Positions 21,201 to 28,125 of a stretch of 64,000 nucleotides of DNA are shown one piece after another. The stretch is from Acidobacteriota bacterium. GTDB taxonomy: Bacteria; Acidobacteriota; Terriglobia; Terriglobales; Acidobacteriaceae. The position numbers and the translations under genes are program-made. The number at the start of each line of letters is the position of its first letter. The stretch's first letter is position 1. The stretch covers positions 34,801 to 98,800 of the forward strand of contig JAJYBU010000014.1 in the NCBI GenBank assembly GCA_021778845.1, written 5' to 3'. Under the pieces are notes generated by a model, which saw nothing but the letters and a program-made list of their open reading frames with translations, had not been told where the DNA came from and did no database searches.

Positions 21201-21341
21201 ATCGGCGGGCTGCTGGTGAGCCAGGTGCTTACGCTGTATACGACACCGGTGATTTACCTGTTCATGGACAATCTGCGTTTGAAGATTAAGGGAGACAAGC
21301 GGGCACGGCTTTTCACAGCGTCCCCGGCGACAGCGCAATGA
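18234..21341 (+). CDS. RND efflux permease 2 (MdtC-like)
   Basis: '[40 protein letters not shown]...'; ATGA overlap with upstream gene. Confidence 0.93.
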   Translation: [1035 protein letters not shown]

Positions 21342-22936
21342 AGGCAGGGCCTATGAGAGTGAGAAGGATGACGTCCGACAAATCGATGGCATGTACGAAG
21401 AGCGTTGCAGGCGCGCGGAAGTTTGTGGCCGCGAAGAGCATGGCCTGCGCGGCTTCGATGGCTGCGATGCTGCTGGGTGGTTGCCGCGTTGGGCCGAAGT
21501 ATGTGAAGCCCGCTGCGCCGGCGCCGCCAGAGTTCAAGGAGTCGTCGCCAGCGGCTTATAGCAATGCTCCTTCCGGAACGTGGCAGCCAGCGCAGCCTCA
21601 GGACGCAACGCTCAAGGGCAAGTGGTGGGAGGTCTTCAACGAGCCCGAACTGAATGCGCTTGAAGATCAATTGGATATCAACAACCAGAACATCGCGCTG
21701 TACTTTCAAAACTTCATGGCCGCGCGGGAGGTGGTGAGCGAGGCGAAGTCGCAGTTCTATCCGACGGTGGCCGGAGGTCCAAACTACTCACGATCAAAGA
21801 CGCCGGCTGCGGAGCGTGGATCGGTTGCCGCATCCACTACCGGAGTGACCTCGAACAACTATGCGTTTCCGCTGGACGCCTCGTGGGCACCGGATCTGTG
21901 GGGCAAGGTCCGGAACGAGATGCATGAGGCGCAGTATGCGGCGCAGGTGAGTGCGGCGGATCTCGAGAATATACGGCTTAGCGAACAGGCCGCTCTTGCA
22001 GAATATTATTTTCTGCTGCGTGGCCAGGATGCGCTGCAGGATGTTTTCACCCAGACGGTCGCCGCAGATCAGAAGTCTCTGGACCTGACCAAGGCGCTGT
22101 ATGAAACCGGCATGGCCAACGATGAGGCCGTCGCGCAGGCAGAGGTCACACTGGAAGATGCGCAGGAGATCGCAACGGGGATCGCAACCAACCGCGCAAT
22201 CTATGAGCATGCGATGGCGACGCTGATTGGCAAGCCGGCATCAAGTTTTTCCATGCCAGTACAGGCCCTGACAACGCCAATGCCTGCGATTCCGGTGGGT
22301 GTGCCGTCACAGTTGCTGCAGCGCAGGCCAGATATTGCGGCCGCCGAGCGGACGATGGCGCAGGCCAATGCGCTGATCGGCGTGGAGACAGCGGCGTACT
22401 ATCCAAACCTGGCTCTGACTGGGACGGGAGGGGTGGAGTCCGCTACGCTTGGTTCGCTGTTCTCGGTGCCCGCAATGTTCTGGTCGATAGGCTCTTCGGC
22501 ATCCGAGGTCATCTTCGACGCGGGTCTGCGCAAGGCCACAGTCGCGGAGTATACAGCGACTTACAACGCGGATGTTGCGAACTACCGGGAGACCGTGCTG
22601 ACGGCGTTCCAACAGGTGGAGGACTACGTTGCGACGCTGCGCGTAACGTCGCAACAAATTCAGCAAGAGGATGCTGCGGTGAAGTCGGCGCAGCGCTACC
22701 TGGATATTGCTACGTCACGCTATGAGACGGGGCTTGACCCGTATTTGAATGTCGTTTCGGCACAGACGACACTGCTGAACGATCAGCAGACACAGGTGAC
22801 ACTGCGGATGAGCGAGATGACGGCCGCGGTGCAACTGGTGCAGGCGCTCGGCGGTGGATGGGACGTAACGCAGCTTCCGGCGGCGTCGAAGGTGACCTCG
22901 AATGCGGCGGCGAAACAGGTCGCAGCGACACCATAG
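21338..22936 (+). CDS. Outer-membrane efflux lipoprotein (NodT/OprM family)
   Basis: 'LLGGCRVGPKYVKPAAPAPPEFKE', 'WWEVFNEPELNALEDQL', 'LQRRPDIAAAERTMAQANALIGVETAAYYPNLALTG'. Confidence 0.92.
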   Translation: MKAGPMRVRRMTSDKSMACTKSVAGARKFVAAKSMACAASMAAMLLGGCRVGPKYVKPAAPAPPEFKESSPAAYSNAPSGTWQPAQPQDATLKGKWWEVFNEPELNALEDQLDINNQNIALYFQNFMAAREVVSEAKSQFYPTVAGGPNYSRSKTPAAERGSVAASTTGVTSNNYAFPLDASWAPDLWGKVRNEMHEAQYAAQVSAADLENIRLSEQAALAEYYFLLRGQDALQDVFTQTVAADQKSLDLTKALYETGMANDEAVAQAEVTLEDAQEIATGIATNRAIYEHAMATLIGKPASSFSMPVQALTTPMPAIPVGVPSQLLQRRPDIAAAERTMAQANALIGVETAAYYPNLALTGTGGVESATLGSLFSVPAMFWSIGSSASEVIFDAGLRKATVAEYTATYNADVANYRETVLTAFQQVEDYVATLRVTSQQIQQEDAAVKSAQRYLDIATSRYETGLDPYLNVVSAQTTLLNDQQTQVTLRMSEMTAAVQLVQALGGGWDVTQLPAASKVTSNAAAKQVAATP

Positions 22937-23015
22937 ACACCGAGGCTGGCAGTCCGCCGCAGGGGGATACACCAGGCGCGAGATCGGTGGCGGCTATGCA
23001 GACTATGACAGACAA

Positions 23016-23051
23016 CAACGCGGCATCCTGTTGAAACAGGATGCCGCGTTG
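23016..23051. terminator. Bidirectional terminator-like hairpin (16-bp perfect stem, TGAA loop)
   Basis: CAACGCGGCATCCTGT-TGAA-ACAGGATGCCGCGTTG between convergent genes. Confidence 0.8.
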
Positions 23052-23061
23052 AAGGGTTGAC

Positions 23062-24498
23062 CTACTGGAATCCCATCTCGCTCAAGAGCTTGGGATTGGA
23101 TTCATCCACGGCGAGCAGGTTGTGGCATGCAGCGCAGTCGTTGGTGATGGTCTTTCCATCCTTGGAGGTGTGGTTGCCATCATGACAACGGAAGCAACCG
23201 GGGAAGTTGTTGTGGCCGATGTTGTTCGGATACGTACCCCAGGTCACCTTCATAGCGGGGAAGACATTCTGTTTATAGATGGTGATGAGAGTCTGCGCAG
23301 CCTTCTCCACCTGTTCGTGCTGAGTGTTCCAGACGGTGGGATATTGCGTGCGATAGAAGTCTTCCAGACCCGCCTGGATTTTGGTGGCGGCCTCGCTCTG
23401 CGACGAGTACTTGGCCTGGATCAACTGCAGACCCTGCTTGTGGACGAAGGGAAGATCGGCGCTGGGCGTGCCGATCGCCATGGATTCGTTCACTGCGTCT
23501 GCGGCGGTTTGATAGGCGTGGGCGGCCTGGTTATGGCAGTCCATACAATCCATGACACGGCGTACGCCCTTAACTGGACCCTTCCAGTCAGAGCTGAGGT
23601 ACTCGGTCTGCGAACCATTCGGTCCAGGCTCGTAGACCGCAATAATGGTCTGGTCCTCGTCATCCGTTGCCACATACTCAAAGTGATTGAGATGGTGGCC
23701 GTGGATGCCGCTGAGGCGCGAGAGCGAATCGACGCCGCCCAGATGGAGGACCAGGATGGTCTTGGTCATGGTGTTCTTATCGTCGTCGGCGAAGGAGGTC
23801 TTGACCAGGAGACGGTCTCCGACGAACCGCCTGGGTGCGTGACACGCTTCGCAGGTGGCGCGCGCGGGCCGAAGTTCGGAAAGCGGCGCGAGAATGGGGC
23901 GCGGGTAGGTATCGAACGTGACACCGACGAGCTGCTTCATGCCTGCCATCTTGGCCTGGAAATAGTTCCCGGCGCCACTGCCTACGTGGCACTCGACACA
24001 GTCCACATGCGAATGCGGCGAGTGCTGGTAAGCGACCCACTGCGGCTGCATGGGGACATGGCACGCTGCACCGCAGAAGCCGGGCGTATCCATATAGGCC
24101 ACGCCGCGGTAACTGGCGATTCCGACGATAACGAAATTAATGAAGGTGGCGACGACAACAAAGTTGAGCGCATGACGGAACATGGGCTCGTTGAAGTCGA
24201 TGTCGGGATAGATGGACGGCAGTTGGCCGACAGCGAGCAACTTTTTTCGCTGGATGGCGATGCCGATCGGGATCATGATAAGACCCGCGATGAAAAACCC
24301 CGGCAGAATCAGAAAGGTGATGATGCCAAGGTACGGGTTGGCTGAACCTCCGTGGCCGAGGACATCGACCATCCAGAAGCCAACTATGACAAAGGCAGCT
24401 GCGGTCGTGATCGCGCCGCCGATAAGACTGAGGCTATTCTTTCCTAAAAAGAAGAATGGTTGCAGCCAACGTTTGGTGAAGTTATCGAATACAGACAC
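23062..24498 (-). CDS. NapC/NirT-like membrane multiheme cytochrome c
   Basis: N-terminal TM segments; 'GFCGAACHVPMQPQWVAYQHSPHSHVDCVECHVGSGAG' (CX3CH + CXXCH) then CEACH, CMDCH, CFRCH, CAACH: five CXXCH plus one CX3CH. Confidence 0.85.
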   Translation of the reverse strand: MSVFDNFTKRWLQPFFFLGKNSLSLIGGAITTAAAFVIVGFWMVDVLGHGGSANPYLGIITFLILPGFFIAGLIMIPIGIAIQRKKLLAVGQLPSIYPDIDFNEPMFRHALNFVVVATFINFVIVGIASYRGVAYMDTPGFCGAACHVPMQPQWVAYQHSPHSHVDCVECHVGSGAGNYFQAKMAGMKQLVGVTFDTYPRPILAPLSELRPARATCEACHAPRRFVGDRLLVKTSFADDDKNTMTKTILVLHLGGVDSLSRLSGIHGHHLNHFEYVATDDEDQTIIAVYEPGPNGSQTEYLSSDWKGPVKGVRRVMDCMDCHNQAAHAYQTAADAVNESMAIGTPSADLPFVHKQGLQLIQAKYSSQSEAATKIQAGLEDFYRTQYPTVWNTQHEQVEKAAQTLITIYKQNVFPAMKVTWGTYPNNIGHNNFPGCFRCHDGNHTSKDGKTITNDCAACHNLLAVDESNPKLLSEMGFQ

Positions 24499-24603
24499 TA
24501 ATGAAGCCTCGTTGAGGGATTTTCGTTCCTGTTTCCATCTGTTTGCGACGCGCGGCTGCTAACCATCGTACTTACGATCTAAGCATAAATCGCACGCCGC
24601 TGT

Positions 24604-25506
24604 TTATTCTCGGAAGTAAGCACTGACCGTCAATACGAGCAGGGCGAGCCCGATGAAGACGGCCGTGAATCCTACCAATCTGCTGAAGTTCACAAGCCAT
24701 GTGGGGGGCCTCGTCGTAAGTTTTTCTTCGAGCCTGCCTTCACGGACAAGCTTTTGATACTCGTGTCCGTGCCGTTCCTTGAACTCATCCTCGGTCATGG
24801 CGCCGGTGAAGATCGTTGTATCCATGGGGAAGTTATCCGGGCGCAGGTGCGAGTTGACGAAGTGAATCGAAAAGATGAAGGTAATGGCGAGCAGAGCCTC
24901 TTCGCCATGGACGATCTGAACGGCGTTCAATGCCCAGCCTGGCAGAAACCTTCCGAAGAACGGTCCAAACCACATGACGTAGCCTGAGAACCCGATGATG
25001 ATCATCCCCCAGAAGACGGCCCAGTAGTCGAACTTCTCCCAGTAGGCATAACGTCCGATCTCCGGCTTCGGACCCAGACCGAAGAACCAGCGGAAGTTTC
25101 CAATGATGTCCTTCAGGTCCTGCAGATTGGGCACCATCGAACTCGGTCCCCACAGTAGGCCCTTTTCCTTGCGGAACAGGATGCGAACGGCAATATCCTT
25201 CACGTGGTATAGAAACTCGAAGGTGAGCGTTACGGCGCAAAGTTTATGAACGAAAAGGATGGCGCCGAAGCCGCCAATCGCGAAGGCGAAGTGCTGCGCC
25301 CAGGCATTTGTACTGAAGCGTATGGTAAGCCCCGTCGCCGCCAGGCCCAGAAACGTGGTGAACATGATGGCGTGCATGTAGCGCTGCATCAGCGTGAAGC
25401 GCATGAAATAGCGCTCGCCAGTGGGGCCAAGGGTACTATCTTGTCCTGCCACTGCGTGGTGAGACAACGAGCTTACCCCTGCGGTTTTCGTCTGGTCAGC
25501 CATCAT
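24604..25506 (-). CDS. Membrane cytochrome b (formate dehydrogenase gamma / b561-like)
   Basis: 'ERYFMRFTLMQRYMHAIMFTTFLGLAATGLTIRF', multiple TMs with conserved His; start overlaps upstream stop (ATGA). Confidence 0.85.
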   Translation of the reverse strand: MMADQTKTAGVSSLSHHAVAGQDSTLGPTGERYFMRFTLMQRYMHAIMFTTFLGLAATGLTIRFSTNAWAQHFAFAIGGFGAILFVHKLCAVTLTFEFLYHVKDIAVRILFRKEKGLLWGPSSMVPNLQDLKDIIGNFRWFFGLGPKPEIGRYAYWEKFDYWAVFWGMIIIGFSGYVMWFGPFFGRFLPGWALNAVQIVHGEEALLAITFIFSIHFVNSHLRPDNFPMDTTIFTGAMTEDEFKERHGHEYQKLVREGRLEEKLTTRPPTWLVNFSRLVGFTAVFIGLALLVLTVSAYFRE

Positions 25507-26678
25507 TTCTCTCCTTGTGCGGATGCACTGTTGGTCTTCTCAACCAGGGAGCGAATCAGCCACAGTAAGGTGTGGAGCAGGAAGAACGTCATCACGCCGC
25601 TAATCAGCAGCACCATGAAGAGCCGGATGTAATAGAGCACGGGCGACTGGCGGCGGTTGTGCGGATTCGCATGAGGCTCATACTTCACGAAACCGGCGTT
25701 GGCGTTCTGATGGCAACGGCCGCACGTGTGGACGAGGTTGGCGGGATTGACCGGAGAGCGAGGATCGGAGGCAGGCAGAATCTCGTGCTCACCGTGGCAG
25801 TCCGAACAACGTGCCACCTCGACGTAGCTGCCGAGGTCACTGACCTGAGAGTGGAACGTGTCGCGGTAGGTGGATAGCTGGGCCTGGTGGCAGGTGCCGC
25901 ACATCGGCGTCGACAGAGCCATCGACGGCTGGGTGATCTCATGCGCGGTGTGGCAGTCGGTGCAGGCCGGAGCCTTCAGATTTCCGCCGGCAAGAGCCTG
26001 GCCGTGGACACCCTCCATATATTGCGTGAGGATTCCTGCGTGACATTTTCCGCAGGTGTCTGGAATGTTTGTTTTGGAGGTGGAGCTTTGCGGGTTGGTG
26101 TGGCTCAGGATGTGATGCGACCCGTGGCAGCTCTCACAATTAGCGGCTACCAGCAAGCCTTCCTGGCTCACGGCGTACCCGTGGATGGAATCCATGTAGG
26201 GAAGGTAAACATTGGCCAGATGATTCCGCTTTGCAATCGCTCCATCGCCATGACACTTACCGCAGGTGGCGGGAATATTCAGAGGATAGACTGCGGACTT
26301 CGGGTTGTCCTTGGGCAGAATTGCATGCGCGCTTCCATGACAACTGGTGCAAGGATGGTCGGACGCGTTTTCGTGCACGCTGCCTAGCAGCGCTGCTGCT
26401 TCATCCGCGTGGCAGGAGGCGCACTTTACCGCACGCGGGCGGTCTGAGTGAGGGTACGCCGTGATGGATGTGTGGCATGCACTACATTCCAAGCCGCCAT
26501 GCACGCTGGAGTGAAATACTGGGGCATCCACGCCTATATTTTGACCGGATGCATCCTGCATGGTGACGTCGCCGTGACAGGAGAGACAGTCGGTCTGCGC
26601 ATGCAAGGTGAGGGGAGCCGAGAAGAGAAGCATCGCGACGCATACAGCGATGAGCCTTCCCCACCGAAAGGCCGCCAT
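25503..26678 (-). CDS. Membrane-anchored multiheme cytochrome c (11 CXXCH)
   Basis: Hand count CLSCH, CSACH, CASCH, CTSCH, CGKCH, CESCH, CGKCH, CTDCH, CGTCH, CSDCH, CGRCH; signal peptide from MAAFRWGRLIAVCVAMLLFSAPLTLHAQ; C-terminal TM 'LFMVLLISGVMTFFLLHTLLWLI'. Confidence 0.88.
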   Translation of the reverse strand: MAAFRWGRLIAVCVAMLLFSAPLTLHAQTDCLSCHGDVTMQDASGQNIGVDAPVFHSSVHGGLECSACHTSITAYPHSDRPRAVKCASCHADEAAALLGSVHENASDHPCTSCHGSAHAILPKDNPKSAVYPLNIPATCGKCHGDGAIAKRNHLANVYLPYMDSIHGYAVSQEGLLVAANCESCHGSHHILSHTNPQSSTSKTNIPDTCGKCHAGILTQYMEGVHGQALAGGNLKAPACTDCHTAHEITQPSMALSTPMCGTCHQAQLSTYRDTFHSQVSDLGSYVEVARCSDCHGEHEILPASDPRSPVNPANLVHTCGRCHQNANAGFVKYEPHANPHNRRQSPVLYYIRLFMVLLISGVMTFFLLHTLLWLIRSLVEKTNSASAQGEK

Positions 26679-26977
26679 CGCAACTGCCGGTTTTCCGTGG
26701 CCCTGCTCGTCGCAGCGCAATAGAAAACCGGCAGTCTGAATGGGAAGATTTCTGAGACGGACTGTAATAGATCGCGAGCCTGAACAGGCTGGCAAGTAAA
26801 GAGTTGGGTCTGGTCCAATCAGGTAATTCGCGGTGTGAATAATGGACGGGATAGTGAAAGCTGTTTTTTTTTCTGGCTCTAACGATCTCGCTGGCTTCAA
26901 CCTGCTGGAGAGAAGGGATTTTGCCCACTCTCTCCTTTGCTCACCGAACGGATACATGACCTGCCTCTTTCACATCG

Positions 26978-27295
26978 TCACTTCTGCAACGTGCGGATGT
27001 ACGCTACGACATCCTTGATCTCGCCCGCGCTAAGCTTGCCCGCGTAGGCAGGCATTTTGCCTTTACCATTGGTGACCGAAGCAATCAGCGTTGCGTTCGA
27101 TGCGCTGATCAACTCAGGGGATTTGAACGGCATCGCCTTCAAGGATTTGCCGGCCATCGTGGGCTGTCCATCGGCACCGTGGCACATCAGACACTTCGTC
27201 TTGTAGGTAACCGCGCCATCACCCTGCGCAAGTGCTGGTGAAGCGAAAGATACGGCGAGAAGTGAAGCGGCGGCTGCGGTAAGAATGAGTTTCAT
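26978..27295 (-). CDS. Small monoheme cytochrome c
   Basis: Signal peptide 'MKLILTAAAASLLAVSFASPALAQ'; 'KCLMCHGADGQP'; 'MPAYAGKLSAGEIKDVVAYIRTLQK'. Confidence 0.88.
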   Translation of the reverse strand: MKLILTAAAASLLAVSFASPALAQGDGAVTYKTKCLMCHGADGQPTMAGKSLKAMPFKSPELISASNATLIASVTNGKGKMPAYAGKLSAGEIKDVVAYIRTLQK

Positions 27296-27393
27296 GGTTG
27301 CTCCTGTCTTGTGATGATCTCGAACTACTCGCAGGATGCGGGCTGCTGCATCCAACTTTCGTTCCATAGTACCGGATACAACCAGATGGAAAG

Positions 27394-27436
27394 TGTCGCG
27401 CAGCGCCATATTCAGTGAAGATCACGCTGCGCGACA
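27394..27436. other. Inverted repeat TGTCGCGCAGCG/CGCTGCGCGACA between cytochrome genes
   Basis: 12-bp perfect arms, 19-nt loop; intergenic once the downstream start is set at 27295. Confidence 0.75.
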
Positions 27437-27440
27437 TCTA

Positions 27441-27749
27441 CTACTTTTTAAGGGTCTTGATGTATGTGACCACAGAGGTGATGTCGGCATCGGTCAGCTT
27501 GCCAGCATACGCCGGCATCTTAACGGGGCCTGTGCTGATGCCATTCTTGGTGTCCGCAATCAATGTCGCGGCGGATGCATCGGCGCTGAATGCAGGTACT
27601 TTCATCGCCTTGTTTCCGCTGCCGTCTGCCAGGTGACACATCTGGCACTTGCCCTTATAGATGGCGGCTCCCGGTGACTGGGCAAGCACCGGGGTAGCCA
27701 TGGAGACCGCGAGAAGTGAAGCTGCAACAGTTACTAAGCTGAATTTCAC
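27441..27749 (-). CDS. Small monoheme cytochrome c
   Basis: 'KCQMCHLADGSGNKAMKVPAF'; 'MPAYAGKLTDADITSVVTYIKTLKK'. Confidence 0.9.
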   Translation of the reverse strand: MKFSLVTVAASLLAVSMATPVLAQSPGAAIYKGKCQMCHLADGSGNKAMKVPAFSADASAATLIADTKNGISTGPVKMPAYAGKLTDADITSVVTYIKTLKK

Positions 27750-27761
27750 TTTATGCTCCTG

Positions 27762-28079
27762 TTATTTCTTCTGTAGCGTGCGGATGTAAGCGACTACGTC
27801 CTTGATTTGCGCATCGGTAAGCTTCCCCGAGTAGGCGGGCATCTTGCCTTTGCCAGTGGTGGTAATCGCAATCAGATTTGCGGTGGGCTCCTTTACAGCG
27901 GCCGGGGCCAGGAAAGACGGAGCCTTCATCGCCTTTCCAGCGGGAGTGCTGCCCGAACCATCCGCCGCGTGGCACATCAGGCACTTGGCGGTGTAGGTCG
28001 CCGCGCCCGAGTTCTGGGCGACGGCGGGTAGGGTGGTAGCTGCCATGGCAGCTACCAATACTAGTCCTGGATTCTTCAT
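27762..28079 (-). CDS. Small monoheme cytochrome c
   Basis: 'KCLMCHAADGSGSTPAGKAMKAPSF'; 'MPAYSGKLTDAQIKDVVAYIRTLQKK'; signal peptide MKNPGLVLVAAMAATTLPAVAQ. Confidence 0.9.
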   Translation of the reverse strand: MKNPGLVLVAAMAATTLPAVAQNSGAATYTAKCLMCHAADGSGSTPAGKAMKAPSFLAPAAVKEPTANLIAITTTGKGKMPAYSGKLTDAQIKDVVAYIRTLQKK

Positions 28080-28125
28080 GTTCAATCTCCTGTTCATACT
28101 GAATGCAATTTGCTACAGCGTTGAT

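Noticed and set aside
23122-24345. 407-aa plus-strand ORF across the NapC-like gene
   Set aside because: Antisense to a gene with six heme motifs; no domain.
25503-26957. Full 484-aa length of the multiheme cytochrome ORF
   Set aside because: First ~93 residues look non-coding; a clean signal peptide begins at the ATG at 26678, so the shorter form is preferred.
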